This document shows positions 45,460 to 55,104 of a stretch of DNA of 64,000 nt, piece after piece. A program made the translations under genes and the position numbers. Position 1 is the first letter of the stretch, and every line of letters begins with the position of its first letter. The DNA comes from JAGPUQ01 sp947084925. GTDB lineage: Bacteria; Pseudomonadota; Gammaproteobacteria; Pseudomonadales; Porticoccaceae. The notes under the pieces are model-generated. The model had not been told where the DNA came from and made no database searches. It saw only the letters and a program-made list of their open reading frames with translations. The stretch lies in the NCBI GenBank assembly GCA_947084925.1, contig CAMTUJ010000012.1, positions 1 to 64,000 on the forward strand, given 5' to 3'.

Positions 45460-48390
45460 ATGCCCGATCATCCGATGCCCGACGATTCCACACGCGACCA
45501 TCCCGCGCGCGGCCATTCCACACGCGACCATTCCACACGCGGCCATTCCACACGACGCGACAATGGAATGGAGCATTTTCGGCGCAACTCGTATCTCTCC
45601 GAGGGCAATGCGGCTTACGTCGAAGGGCTGTACGAAACCTGGCTCCACGAACCCAACGGTGTTCCCGAGCAGTGGCGCGCCTATTTCGCATCCCTGCCGC
45701 GCGTTACCGGCGTGGTGACTCCCGATATTTCCCACGATACCGTGCGGGCCCATTTCGAACTGCTCGGCCGGCGTCAGGCGCGACCGGTGCCGGCACCGGG
45801 GTCGGGCGGCGTCAATGTCGAGCACGAGCGCAAGCAGGTCCGCGTACTACAGTTGATCAGCTCCTACCGCGAACGCGGTCACCAGAAAGCTGAGTTGGAC
45901 CCACTGGGTTTGATGGAGCGGGAACAGGTTCCCGATCTCGAGTTGACCTTCCACGGTCTCACCCCCGCCGACCTCGACACGACTTTCCAGACCGGTCCGC
46001 TCTACATCGGCAAGGACGAGGCCACGCTGCGGGAAATCATCGCGGCGCTCGAAGCGACCTATTGCGGTCATCTGGGGCCGGAGTTCATGCACATCACGTC
46101 GCTGGAGGAGAAGCAGTGGCTCCAGCAGCGGTTCGAGCCCCAGCGTTCCCATCCACGTTACGATCCCGATCTGCGGGTGCGCATCCTGCGCCGCCTGACC
46201 GCCGCCGAAGGCCTGGAGAAGCACCTCGACTCCAAGTATCCGGGCACCAAACGTTTCGGGCTCGAAGGCAGCGAGTCGCTGATCCCGGCGCTCGACGGCC
46301 TCATTTATCGCGCGGGCGAATACGGCGCCAAGGAAATCGTGCTGGGCATGGCGCACCGCGGCCGGCTCAATGTGCTGGTCAACGTGCTGGGTAAAAATCC
46401 CGCCGATTTGTTTGAAGAGTTCGAGGGCAAGAAAGTCCTGCATACCTCGGGCGACGTGAAATACCACCAGGGGTTCTCGTCCAACGTGATGACGCCCGGT
46501 GGTGCTGTCCACCTCGCGCTCAACTTCAACCCGTCGCATCTGGAAATCGTTTCGCCGGTGGTGGAAGGTTCGACGCGTGCGCGCCAGGATCGCCGCGGCG
46601 ATGTCGAGGGGCGAACCGTGGTCCCGATCCTCGTCCATGGCGATGCGGCCTTCGCCGGTCAGGGCGTGGTGATGGAAACCTTCCAGATGTCCCAGACCCG
46701 GGCCTACCGCACCGGCGGGACCGTGCACATCGTGATCAACAACCAGGTCGGTTTCACCACCAGCCGCCGCGAGGACTGCCGTTCCACCGAGTATTGCACC
46801 GACATCGCCAAGATGGTTCAGGCGCCGATCTTTCACGTCAACGCCGACGATCCGGATGCCGTCCTGTTTGCATCGCTGGTGGCGCTGGATTACCGCTATC
46901 AGTTCCACAAGGATGTGGTGATCGATCTGGTCTGCTATCGGCGGCGCGGGCACAACGAGACCGACGAGCCTTCCGGCACCCAGCCGCTCATGTATCAGCG
47001 GATCAGCGATCACAAGACCACACGCGCCCTGTTTGCTGAACGTCTGATTGCCGACGGCGACACCACCGCGGCGGCCGCCCAGCAATTGCTCGACGAGTAT
47101 CGCGAGCATCTGGATCGGGGCGAATACGTCGCCTACAACCTCGTTTCGCAGCCGGACACCGCGTTGTTCGTCGACTGGCTGCCCTTTCTGGGGCACGACT
47201 GGACGGCGCCCGCGGATACCGGTTACGACCTGCAGAAACTTCAGGAAGTCGCGCACAAGCTTTGCCGGATTCCCGCGGGGATCGTGCTGCAGCGCCAGGT
47301 GGGAAAAATCTACGAAGACCGCCGCAAGATGGCCGGTGGCGCCCTGCCGCTCAACTGGGGCATGGCCGAGTTGCTGGCGTACGCAGCCCTGCTCGAAGAC
47401 GGCTACCAGGTGCGCATGTCCGGGCAGGACAGCGGGCGCGGTACCTTCTCTCACCGCCACGCGGTGGTCTACAACCAGAAAGACGGCGAACCCTATGTGC
47501 CGCTCAAGCATCTGGCCGAAAACCAGCCGCGCTGCGACCTGTTCGATTCCTTCCTGTCGGAAGAAGCCGTGTTGGCGTTCGAATACGGCTACTCGACCGC
47601 AACACCCAGGGCGCTGGTGGTCTGGGAAGCGCAGTTCGGCGACTTTGCCAACGGCGCCCAGGTCGTGATCGATCAGTTCATCGCCGCCGGTGAACACAAA
47701 TGGGGCCGGCTGTGCGGTTTGACCCTGCTGCTGCCCCATGGCTATGAAGGCCAGGGTCCGGAGCACTCGTCCGCGCGCCTGGAGCGCTTTCTGCAGCTCT
47801 GCGCCGAGGGGAACATGCAGGTGTGCATTCCCACCACGCCCGCGCAGTTGTTCCACATGCTGCGGCGCCAGGCCATCCGGCCCATGCGACGGCCGCTGGT
47901 GGTCATGAGTCCGAAGTGGATTCTCCGTCATCGGCTCGCCACATCAACGCTGGAAGAACTGGCGCAGGGATCTTTTGCCACGATCATCGCGGATTCCGAG
48001 CCGCGACCGGAGCGGGTACGCCGCGTCGTCCTGTGCTCGGGCAAGGTCTATTACCACCTCTATGAAGAGCGCGAAAAGCGCGGGATCGACGACATCGCGC
48101 TGGTGCGTATCGAGCAGCTCTATCCCTTCGATGAGACAGCGCTCCATGACGTGCTCAGGCAGTATCGGAACTGCCACGATGTGCTCTGGTGCCAGGAAGA
48201 ACCCATGAATCAGGGTGTGTGGTACAACCTGCAGCACCATATGCGCGCGGTGCTGACGCGCGTGGACGAAAAATTTTACCTGCGCTACGTCGGGCGCGAC
48301 GCGTCGGCGTCGCCCGCGGCGGGCCATCTGTCCACGCATCTGGAAGAGCAGCAGCAGTTTATCGACCGGGCGCTGGATCTCTCGTTTTAA
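45460..48390 (+). CDS. sucA: 2-oxoglutarate dehydrogenase E1 component
   Basis: 976 residues from ATG 45460, which has GAGGTG at good spacing. The family part begins at Met37 (45568; MEHFRRNSYLSEGNAAYVEGLYETWL), giving 940 residues like E. coli SucA (933), but that ATG has no clear ribosome binding site. The intervening 36 residues are a repetitive RDHST/RGHST peptide. Core motifs: FGLEGSESLIPALDGL, GMAHRGRLNVLVNVLGK, thiamine site GDAAFAGQGVVMETFQMSQTR, INNQVGFTTS, YRRRGHNETDEPS. Decarboxylates 2-oxoglutarate onto the SucB lipoyl group. Confidence 0.96.
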   Translation: MPDHPMPDDSTRDHPARGHSTRDHSTRGHSTRRDNGMEHFRRNSYLSEGNAAYVEGLYETWLHEPNGVPEQWRAYFASLPRVTGVVTPDISHDTVRAHFELLGRRQARPVPAPGSGGVNVEHERKQVRVLQLISSYRERGHQKAELDPLGLMEREQVPDLELTFHGLTPADLDTTFQTGPLYIGKDEATLREIIAALEATYCGHLGPEFMHITSLEEKQWLQQRFEPQRSHPRYDPDLRVRILRRLTAAEGLEKHLDSKYPGTKRFGLEGSESLIPALDGLIYRAGEYGAKEIVLGMAHRGRLNVLVNVLGKNPADLFEEFEGKKVLHTSGDVKYHQGFSSNVMTPGGAVHLALNFNPSHLEIVSPVVEGSTRARQDRRGDVEGRTVVPILVHGDAAFAGQGVVMETFQMSQTRAYRTGGTVHIVINNQVGFTTSRREDCRSTEYCTDIAKMVQAPIFHVNADDPDAVLFASLVALDYRYQFHKDVVIDLVCYRRRGHNETDEPSGTQPLMYQRISDHKTTRALFAERLIADGDTTAAAAQQLLDEYREHLDRGEYVAYNLVSQPDTALFVDWLPFLGHDWTAPADTGYDLQKLQEVAHKLCRIPAGIVLQRQVGKIYEDRRKMAGGALPLNWGMAELLAYAALLEDGYQVRMSGQDSGRGTFSHRHAVVYNQKDGEPYVPLKHLAENQPRCDLFDSFLSEEAVLAFEYGYSTATPRALVVWEAQFGDFANGAQVVIDQFIAAGEHKWGRLCGLTLLLPHGYEGQGPEHSSARLERFLQLCAEGNMQVCIPTTPAQLFHMLRRQAIRPMRRPLVVMSPKWILRHRLATSTLEELAQGSFATIIADSEPRPERVRRVVLCSGKVYYHLYEEREKRGIDDIALVRIEQLYPFDETALHDVLRQYRNCHDVLWCQEEPMNQGVWYNLQHHMRAVLTRVDEKFYLRYVGRDASASPAAGHLSTHLEEQQQFIDRALDLSF
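45490..45554 (+). repeat. About four tandem 15-bp repeats at the sucA 5' end
   Basis: The unit CGCG(A/G)CCATTCCACA recurs in register at about 45490, 45505, 45520 and 45535, the first copy diverged (CCATCCCGCG). Each unit adds five residues (RDHPA, RGHST, RDHST, RGHST), so copy-number change would not shift the frame. Confidence 0.85.
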
Positions 48391-48426
48391 TGAGCCGACA
48401 TTGTTGACTGCATGGAAGTCCCATTG

Positions 48427-49650
48427 ATGAATATTGATATCGTTACTCCGACCTTTCCCGAGTCGATCCAGGAAGGCACCATTGCCAAATGGCACAAGCG
48501 CCCGGGCGAGGCGGTGGCGCGCGACCAGGTGCTGGTGGACGTTGAAACCGACAAGGTGGTGCTGGAGGTGGTGGCGCCGGCGGATGGCAGCCTGACGGAA
48601 ATCCTGCTGCCCGAGCAGACCATCGTCCATACCGGCGATCTGCTGGCGCGGTTTGTGGCCGCCGCCGGCGGCGCTGTTGCGACGGTACCGGCGGCGAGTG
48701 GGGCGGTTACTTCGGGTGCCGCTTCCGCCGCGCCGGTCACCGCGAGTCCCGCCGCGCGCAAAATTGCCGCGGAGCAGGGTGTGGATCTGAACCGGGTCGC
48801 GGGGACGGGCCGCGACGGTCGTATCACCAAAGAGGATGTGGTGGGCCACCGTCCCGGAGTTGCGGCCGTCAGCGCTCCGCAGCCAACGCCCGAACGGATC
48901 GCCGAACCCGCGGGTCGTGCACCGGAAACCGCTCCCGCGCGGGGCGAGCGCATCGAGCGCCGGGTGCCCATGACCCGCATGCGGGCGCGTATTGCCGAAC
49001 GCCTGCTGGAAGTAACCCATACCACCGCGATGCTGACCACGTTCAACGAAGTGGACATGCATCGGGTCACCGACGTGCGGGCGCAGTACAAGGACGAATT
49101 CGCCAGGGTTCACAATGGCGTGCGGCTCGGCTTCATGGGCTTTTTCGTCAAGGCCTCGGTGGAGGCGTTGAAGCGCTTTCCCCAAGTCAACGCGTCCATC
49201 GACGGCAATGATGTGGTGTACCACGGCTATCAGGATATCGGCGTCGCCGTCGCCACGGATCGTGGTCTGGTGGTGCCGGTGCTGCGCAGCGCCGAGAACC
49301 TGAGCATCGCGGAAATCGAGAGCAAGATTGCCGACTTCGGCATGCGCGCGCGTGACAACAAATTGACCATGGAAGAGATGACCGGTGGTACCTTCACCAT
49401 CACCAATGGCGGTGTGTTCGGCTCCATGTTGTCGACACCCATCCTGAATCCGCCCCAGGCGGCGATTCTGGGCATGCACGCCATCAAGGAGCGCGCCGTG
49501 GTGGAGAACGGGCAGGTCGTGGTTCGCCCCATGATGTATCTCGCGCTGTCCTATGATCATCGTCTGATCGACGGCCGCGACGCCGTACGCTTCCTGGTGG
49601 CGATCAAGGAAATGATCGAGTATCCGGCCAAGATACTGCTGCAAATATGA
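48427..49650 (+). CDS. sucB: Dihydrolipoyl succinyltransferase E2 component
   Basis: 407 residues from ATG 48427. Lipoyl domain with Lys43 in VETDKVVLEV; an Ala/Ser-rich linker; peripheral subunit-binding domain (SPAARKIAAEQGVDLNRVAGTGRDGRITKEDV); catalytic domain with MTRMRARIAERLLE, FNEVDM and the His of SYDHRLIDGRDAV. Transfers succinyl to CoA. The core of the complex. Confidence 0.97.
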   Translation: MNIDIVTPTFPESIQEGTIAKWHKRPGEAVARDQVLVDVETDKVVLEVVAPADGSLTEILLPEQTIVHTGDLLARFVAAAGGAVATVPAASGAVTSGAASAAPVTASPAARKIAAEQGVDLNRVAGTGRDGRITKEDVVGHRPGVAAVSAPQPTPERIAEPAGRAPETAPARGERIERRVPMTRMRARIAERLLEVTHTTAMLTTFNEVDMHRVTDVRAQYKDEFARVHNGVRLGFMGFFVKASVEALKRFPQVNASIDGNDVVYHGYQDIGVAVATDRGLVVPVLRSAENLSIAEIESKIADFGMRARDNKLTMEEMTGGTFTITNGGVFGSMLSTPILNPPQAAILGMHAIKERAVVENGQVVVRPMMYLALSYDHRLIDGRDAVRFLVAIKEMIEYPAKILLQI

Positions 49651-49681
49651 GTTTTATTTAATTGATTTTATTGGTATTTTT

Positions 49682-51127
49682 ATGAACACAAAATACGATG
49701 TCGTGGTGATTGGCGGGGGTCCCGCCGGCTATGTCTGCGCGATTCGCGCGGCGCAGCTGGGACTCTCGGTGGCCTGCATCGAACGCTATCGCAATCCCGA
49801 AGGCAAGGCCGCACTGGGCGGTACCTGCCTGAACGTGGGCTGCATCCCCTCCAAGACCCTGCTCGACAGCTCGCAAAAATACGCCGAGGTCGCCACGGGA
49901 CTGGAGCGCCATGGCATTTCCGTCAGCGGCGTGAAGCTGGATGTGCCGGCGATGCTGGCGCGCAAGGACGCCATCGTCAAGCAGTTGACCGGCGGCATCG
50001 CCGCGCTGTTCAAGGCCAATGGCGTCACCCCGCTGTTCGGGACCGGCAAGCTGCTGGCCGGCCGCAAGGTCGAGTTCACCGATCCCGAAGGCGCGGTCCA
50101 GGTACTGGAAGCCGACCATGTGGTACTGGCCACCGGCTCCCAATCGATCGATATCCCGGTGGCTCCCGTGGACGACAAACTTATCGTCAACTCCACCGGC
50201 GCCCTGACCATCGACAAGGTTCCCAAGCGCCTGGGCATTATCGGCGCCGGCGTGATCGGCCTGGAACTGGGCAGCGTCTGGAAACGGCTCGGCGCCGAGG
50301 TGGTGTTGCTGGAAGCGCTGGATGTTTTCCTGTCCATCATGGATCAGCAGATCGCCCGCGAGGCGCGCAAGGTGCTGGTCGCCCAGGGACTCGATATCCG
50401 CATGGGTTGTCGCGTAACCGGCACGGCGCCAGGTCGCAGCAAGGTCGAGGTCACCTATCTTGAGTCTGACGGCACCGAACGCAAGGAAACCTTCGACAAG
50501 CTGATCGTCTGCGTGGGACGGCGTCCCAACACCCGCGATCTGCTGGCGCCCGACAGCGGCGTCAACCTGGACGAGCGGGGCCTGGTGTTTGTGGACGACA
50601 CCTGTGCCACCAACGCTCCCGGAGTCTGGGCGGTGGGCGACATCGTGCGCGGCCCCATGCTGGCCCACAAGGGTTCGGAAGAGGGCGTGATGGTGGCCGA
50701 ACGCATCGCGGGGCAAAAAACCCAGATGAATTACGCCGTGATTCCCAACGTGATCTACACCCACCCCGAAATCGCGGCGGTGGGCCTGACGGAAGAGCAG
50801 CTCAAGCAATCGGGCGAGCCCTACAAACTCGGCATGTTCCCCTTCGCGGCCAACGCGCGCGCGCTGGCCGCGGATGCCGGCGGCGGTCTGGTCAAGCTGC
50901 TGGTCCACGCCGATACCGACCGCGTGCTCGGCTGTCACGTCATCGGCCCGTCTGCCGCCGAACTGGTACAGCAGGCGGCCATTGCGATGGAGTTCGGCAC
51001 CAGCGCCGAAGATCTCGGCATGATGGTGTTCTCGCACCCGACCTTCTCGGAGGCCCTCCACGAGGCGGCCCTGGCGGTCAACGGGCACGCCATTCATGTC
51101 GCCAATCGGCGGCCGCGCAAGAAATAA
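49682..51127 (+). CDS. lpdA: Dihydrolipoyl dehydrogenase E3 component
   Basis: 481 residues. FAD motif VVVIGGGPAGYVCAIRAA; redox-active disulfide in GGTCLNVGCIPSK; NAD motif LGIIGAGVIGLELGSVW; VWAVGDIVRGPMLAHKGSEEG; the C-terminal interface His-Glu pair in HPTFSEALHEA. Reoxidises dihydrolipoyl groups of SucB. A 31-bp AT-rich gap precedes it. Confidence 0.98.
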   Translation: MNTKYDVVVIGGGPAGYVCAIRAAQLGLSVACIERYRNPEGKAALGGTCLNVGCIPSKTLLDSSQKYAEVATGLERHGISVSGVKLDVPAMLARKDAIVKQLTGGIAALFKANGVTPLFGTGKLLAGRKVEFTDPEGAVQVLEADHVVLATGSQSIDIPVAPVDDKLIVNSTGALTIDKVPKRLGIIGAGVIGLELGSVWKRLGAEVVLLEALDVFLSIMDQQIAREARKVLVAQGLDIRMGCRVTGTAPGRSKVEVTYLESDGTERKETFDKLIVCVGRRPNTRDLLAPDSGVNLDERGLVFVDDTCATNAPGVWAVGDIVRGPMLAHKGSEEGVMVAERIAGQKTQMNYAVIPNVIYTHPEIAAVGLTEEQLKQSGEPYKLGMFPFAANARALAADAGGGLVKLLVHADTDRVLGCHVIGPSAAELVQQAAIAMEFGTSAEDLGMMVFSHPTFSEALHEAALAVNGHAIHVANRRPRKK

Positions 51128-51239
51128 CAGTAAAAAGTGTATCGGGCTGCAAACGTCATTTTTTTCGGCAACTGTTTTTCTTTTCGCAAATTTTCACGAT
51201 TTTTTTTTCACAACAAGGTCCAGCAACGGGAAGTCTGTT
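51128..51239 (+). other. AT-rich gap before sucC
   Basis: The 112-bp spacer contains several T-runs (TTTTTTTCGG, TGTTTTTCTTTTCGC, TTTTTTTTTC) and stands out from the GC-rich surroundings. It could contain a transcript end or a secondary promoter for sucCD. I cannot place a clear hairpin or a -35/-10 pair. Confidence 0.4.
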
Positions 51240-52409
51240 ATGAATCTGCATGAATATCAGGGCAAACAGTTGTTTGCCGAGTACGGCTTGCCGGTATCGA
51301 AAGGTGTCGCCGCGGAATCGGTCGCCGAAGCCGTGGCCGCGGCCGCGACCATCGGTGGTAACCGCTGGGTGGTGAAGGCGCAGGTCCACGCGGGCGGTCG
51401 CGGCAAGGCCGGCGGCGTCAAGCTGGTGGAGTCCGCCGAGGAAATTCGCGCCTTCGCCGAGAAATGGCTGGGCCAGCGTCTGGTGACTTACCAGACCGAT
51501 GCCGGCGGCCAGCCGGTCAGCCGCATCCTGGTGGAAACCTGTACCGATATCGCGCGCGAACTCTATCTCGGCGCGGTCGTGGATCGCGCAAGCCGCCGCA
51601 TTGTGTTCATGGCGTCCACCGAAGGTGGCGTCGAAATCGAAAAAGTGGCCCACGATACCCCCGAGAAAATCCTGAAGACGACCATCGATCCGCTCACCGG
51701 CGCGCAGCCCTATCAGGCGCGCGAGCTGGCCTTCAAGCTGGGACTGAGCGGCGCGCAGATCGGCCAGTTCAGCAACATTTTTCTCGGCCTGGCGAAGCTG
51801 TTCAAGGACAAGGATCTGGCGCTGATCGAAGTCAATCCGCTGGTCATCACGGCGGCCGGCGACCTCCACTGCCTGGATGCCAAAATCACGGTGGATGGCA
51901 ATGCGCTCTACCGGCAGCCCGCCATCAAGGCCATGCACGACCCCAGTCAGGACGACGCCCGCGAAGTCCAGGCGGCGCAATGGGATCTCAACTATGTGGC
52001 GCTCGACGGCAACATCGGTTGCATGGTCAATGGCGCCGGCCTGGCCATGGGCACCATGGACATCGTGCAACACCATGGCGGACAGCCGGCCAACTTCCTC
52101 GACGTGGGCGGCGGCGCGACCAGGGAGCGCGTCACCGAAGCCTTCAAGATCATTCTCTCCGATGCCAAGGTGAAGGCGGTACTGGTCAACATCTTCGGCG
52201 GTATCGTGCGCTGCGATCTGATCGCCGAGGGCATTATCGGCGCGGTCCAGGAAGTGGGGGTGAAGGTTCCCGTGGTGGTCCGCCTCGAAGGCAACAACGC
52301 CGACCTGGGCGGCAAGTTGCTGGCCGACAGCGGACTCAACATCATTGCCGCGACCAGTCTGACGGACGCGGCACAGCGCGTGGTAGCAGCGGCGGAGAAG
52401 GGCGCATGA
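51240..52409 (+). CDS. sucC: Succinyl-CoA synthetase beta subunit
   Basis: 389 residues from ATG 51240. MNLHEYQGKQLFAEYGLPVSKGV starts the ATP-grasp domain; WVVKAQVHAGGRGKAGGVKLV; EVNPLVITAAGDLHCLDAKI; the C-terminal CoA-ligase domain has NGAGLAMGTMDIVQHHGGQPANFLDVGGGA and NIFGGIVRCD. With SucD it makes succinate plus ATP or GTP from succinyl-CoA. Overlaps sucD by 4 bp. Confidence 0.98.
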   Translation: MNLHEYQGKQLFAEYGLPVSKGVAAESVAEAVAAAATIGGNRWVVKAQVHAGGRGKAGGVKLVESAEEIRAFAEKWLGQRLVTYQTDAGGQPVSRILVETCTDIARELYLGAVVDRASRRIVFMASTEGGVEIEKVAHDTPEKILKTTIDPLTGAQPYQARELAFKLGLSGAQIGQFSNIFLGLAKLFKDKDLALIEVNPLVITAAGDLHCLDAKITVDGNALYRQPAIKAMHDPSQDDAREVQAAQWDLNYVALDGNIGCMVNGAGLAMGTMDIVQHHGGQPANFLDVGGGATRERVTEAFKIILSDAKVKAVLVNIFGGIVRCDLIAEGIIGAVQEVGVKVPVVVRLEGNNADLGGKLLADSGLNIIAATSLTDAAQRVVAAAEKGA

Positions 52410-53278
52410 GCATTCTGATCGACAAGAATACCCGGGTTATCTGTCAGGGTTTTACCGGCGCCCAGGGCACCCTGCACTCCGAGCAGGCGCTCGCCTACGG
52501 CACCCAGCTGGTGGGCGGCATCACACCCGGCAAGGGCGGACAAAAACATCTGGGGTTGCCCGTGTTCAATACGGTGGCCGACGCGGTGGCGGCAACTGGT
52601 GCGGATGCGTCCGTGATCTATGTGCCGGCGGCGTTCTGCAAGGATTCGATTCTGGAAGCGGCCAATTCCGGCGTAAAGCTCGTGGTGTGCATCACCGAAG
52701 GAATTCCCACCCTCGACATGCTCGAGTGCAAGGTGAAGTGCGACGAGCTGGGTGTGCGCCTGATCGGCCCCAACTGCCCCGGCGTGATCACGCCCGGCGC
52801 CTGCAAGATCGGCATCATGCCCGGCCATATCCACTTGCCCGGCAAGGTCGGCGTGGTATCGCGCTCCGGCACGCTCACCTATGAAGCGGTCAAGCAGACC
52901 ACCGACTACGGCTTCGGACAATCGACCTGCGTCGGCATCGGCGGCGACCCCATCGCCGGCTCCAGCTTTATCGATATCTTCGCACTGTTCCAGAACGATC
53001 CGCAGACCGAGGCCATCGTGATGATCGGCGAGATCGGCGGTTCAGCGGAAGAAGAAGCGGCGGCTTACATCAAGGCCAATGTCACCAAGCCGGTGGTCTC
53101 CTACATTGCGGGCGTCACCGCGCCGGCCGGCAAGCGCATGGGCCATGCCGGCGCCATCATCGCCGGTGGCAAGGGAACCGCCGCGGAGAAATTCGCCGCG
53201 CTCGAGGATGCCGGGGTGAAGACCGTGCGCAGCCTGGCGGATATCGGCGAAGCCCTCAGGGAAATCACCGGTTGGTGA
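52406..53278 (+). CDS. sucD: Succinyl-CoA synthetase alpha subunit
   Basis: 290 residues, overlapping sucC (ATGA). CoA-binding CQGFTGAQGTLHSEQALAYGT; IGPNCPGVITPG; the phosphohistidine is in GKRMGHAGAIIAGG. Last gene of the TCA operon. Confidence 0.98.
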   Translation: MSILIDKNTRVICQGFTGAQGTLHSEQALAYGTQLVGGITPGKGGQKHLGLPVFNTVADAVAATGADASVIYVPAAFCKDSILEAANSGVKLVVCITEGIPTLDMLECKVKCDELGVRLIGPNCPGVITPGACKIGIMPGHIHLPGKVGVVSRSGTLTYEAVKQTTDYGFGQSTCVGIGGDPIAGSSFIDIFALFQNDPQTEAIVMIGEIGGSAEEEAAAYIKANVTKPVVSYIAGVTAPAGKRMGHAGAIIAGGKGTAAEKFAALEDAGVKTVRSLADIGEALREITGW

Positions 53279-53324
53279 CAGACGGTTGACCATCATTGGC
53301 TGACGATGATGGGTTCACGGCTGC

Positions 53325-53356
53325 CTGGCCGGAAGCGCTGCGACGCTTCCGGCCAG
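53325..53356. terminator. Possible bidirectional terminator between sucD and marR-type gene
   Basis: A perfect 13-bp stem (CTGGCCGGAAGCG/CGCTTCCGGCCAG) with a 6-nt loop lies between two convergent genes. No T-run follows on either strand, so it may work as a transcript-stabilising hairpin instead. Confidence 0.5.
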
Positions 53357-53402
53357 CGCCGCTACTCAAGCGCCGCGCGCTCCGGCAGCGTCGCCGCCCC
53401 CG

Positions 53403-53840
53403 TCAGGTGCAGCCGTCCGGACTCAGGTTCGCACGCATCCGATGCAGCGCTGCCATCGCAAGGTTGGCTTCATCGGTATCCAGACCCAGCATGGCGTCGC
53501 CGCGAATGGATTCCACCACCGCCTCGATGACATCGAGTACCGGCTGCGAGGTGGGCGCGAGATAAAGCAGCTTGGCACGCCGGTCACGGGTGTCGGTGAC
53601 CCGCTTCAGCAAGCGGCGGGCTTCAAGCTGATCGATGATGTGAACCAGCGTAATGGGCTGGATTTCCAGCAGTTCCGCCAATTGGTTCTGACGCACACCC
53701 TCGTGGCGCGAGACATAGACCAGCGCGCGCGCCTGCAGAAAAGTCAGGCCGCCGGCGCCGAGCCGGCGCTGAAAAGCGGTACGCAGCAGCCGCGAGACGT
53801 CAGCGACCAGAAAACCCAGACTGTCTTTGTCGATGCTCAT
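53403..53840 (-). CDS. MarR-family transcriptional regulator
   Basis: 145 residues. The winged helix is evident: GLTFLQARALVYVSRHEGVRQNQLAELLEIQPITLVHIIDQLEARRLLKRVTDTRDRRAKLLYLAP, with the wing Asp/Arg residues. Flanking helices provide dimerisation. Convergent with sucD; upstream is glk on the same strand 104 bp away. Target and ligand unknown. Confidence 0.92.
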   Translation of the reverse strand: MSIDKDSLGFLVADVSRLLRTAFQRRLGAGGLTFLQARALVYVSRHEGVRQNQLAELLEIQPITLVHIIDQLEARRLLKRVTDTRDRRAKLLYLAPTSQPVLDVIEAVVESIRGDAMLGLDTDEANLAMAALHRMRANLSPDGCT

Positions 53841-53944
53841 GAAACGCTATCTATATGCCACGCTTATGGTTGAGTATCCCTCCCAATACGGCCCGCTGCA
53901 ACCGCGACGGTAGTTGCGGCGGTCTTTCAATGACCGCCTGTCGA

Positions 53945-54922
53945 TCAAGGCATCCCCCGGGCGCGGCGCAGGGCACCCAGCAGTGGCGCGCGCTCGTCCA
54001 GGCAGATCGTCAAGGGTATCCGCTGCAACAGTTCCCGGAAGCGGCCCTTGGCGAGGAAGTTTTCGAGCAGCACGCCGTCGACGAGGACGGGCAGGATTTT
54101 TGGGGCGATGCCGCCGGCGATGACCACTCCGCCCACGGCCATCGCCTTCAGCGCCAGGTTGCCCGCCTCGGCGCCCAGCAGCGCCGCGTACAGCGCCAGC
54201 GCCTGCGCGCAGCGGGGATCTTCCCGCGCCAGGGCGCGTGCGCTGATCGCCGCGCCGGCATCGGCGCCCCGGGGTGGCATCCAGCCAGTGTGATCGCCCG
54301 CGCGGGTGCACAGGAATTCGTGAATGAGGGCGATTCCCGGACCCGAGATCAGGCGTTCGACACTGACATGGGCGGGAAAGCGGCGCGCGGCGTGGTGCAG
54401 GAGTGCCGCTTCCAGTTCGTCGCGCGGCGCGAAATCACTGTGCCCGCCTTCGGTGGCGAAAGCGTGGTGACCTGTGCCATCCCAGTACAGGATCGCTTCG
54501 CCGAGTCCGGTTCCCGGCGCGATCAGCGCCCGATTGCCGCGCGCCCCCGGGTCGCCGCGCTGCAGCACCGCGAAGCGCTCGGCCGGCACGGCCGGCAAGC
54601 CGAGCGCGGCGGCCTCCACATCGTTGAGCAGGGCAACGACGCCCGGGGCGAGGTCGAGCGTACGCGCGATTTCCCGAGCGTCCAGGTGCCAGGGCAGATT
54701 GGTGGCGTGGCAGCGGCCGTCGAGCACCGGTCCGGCCACGGCCAGGGCGCAGTGGGTCAGGGCAAGGCCCGGGTGACGGGCGCGGAAAGCGTCCAGGAGC
54801 GCGGCGAAGTCCGGGTAGGCGGCGCTCGCAAAATGCGCGCTCGCCAATGCCGCGGCGCCCGGTTCCGGCGGAAAGATGGCGAGCCGGGTGTGGGTGCCAC
54901 CGAGATCACCGGCGAGAATCAT
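53945..54922 (-). CDS. glk: Glucokinase
   Basis: 325 residues, the length of E. coli Glk (321). ATP motif LAGDLGGTHTRLAIF at the start; HCALAVAGPVLDGRCHATNLPWHLDA holds the sugar-binding Asn; GTGLGEAILYWDG and EGGHSDFAPRDELE contain the zinc-free Glk active-site residues; VVIAGGIAPKILPVL ends the second domain. Phosphorylates glucose released by the neighbouring glycogen-degrading enzymes. Divergent from glgP with 182 bp between them. Confidence 0.95.
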   Translation of the reverse strand: MILAGDLGGTHTRLAIFPPEPGAAALASAHFASAAYPDFAALLDAFRARHPGLALTHCALAVAGPVLDGRCHATNLPWHLDAREIARTLDLAPGVVALLNDVEAAALGLPAVPAERFAVLQRGDPGARGNRALIAPGTGLGEAILYWDGTGHHAFATEGGHSDFAPRDELEAALLHHAARRFPAHVSVERLISGPGIALIHEFLCTRAGDHTGWMPPRGADAGAAISARALAREDPRCAQALALYAALLGAEAGNLALKAMAVGGVVIAGGIAPKILPVLVDGVLLENFLAKGRFRELLQRIPLTICLDERAPLLGALRRARGMP

Positions 54923-55104
54923 GGCATACCCCGCTCTGGGCTGGCGCCGTCAGCATGGTCGGTTTGGCGCGGTTTGTCACCGCGGCGCGTGTCGCGGAAC
55001 TTGCACTGCACGCTGCTATGATAGGGATGTTCGCAAGCGTATTTCCGCGTTCCCGGTGCGGAATCGCCTCGCACTCCCTTGCCGTCAACCGAAGCGCCTG
55101 ACAC

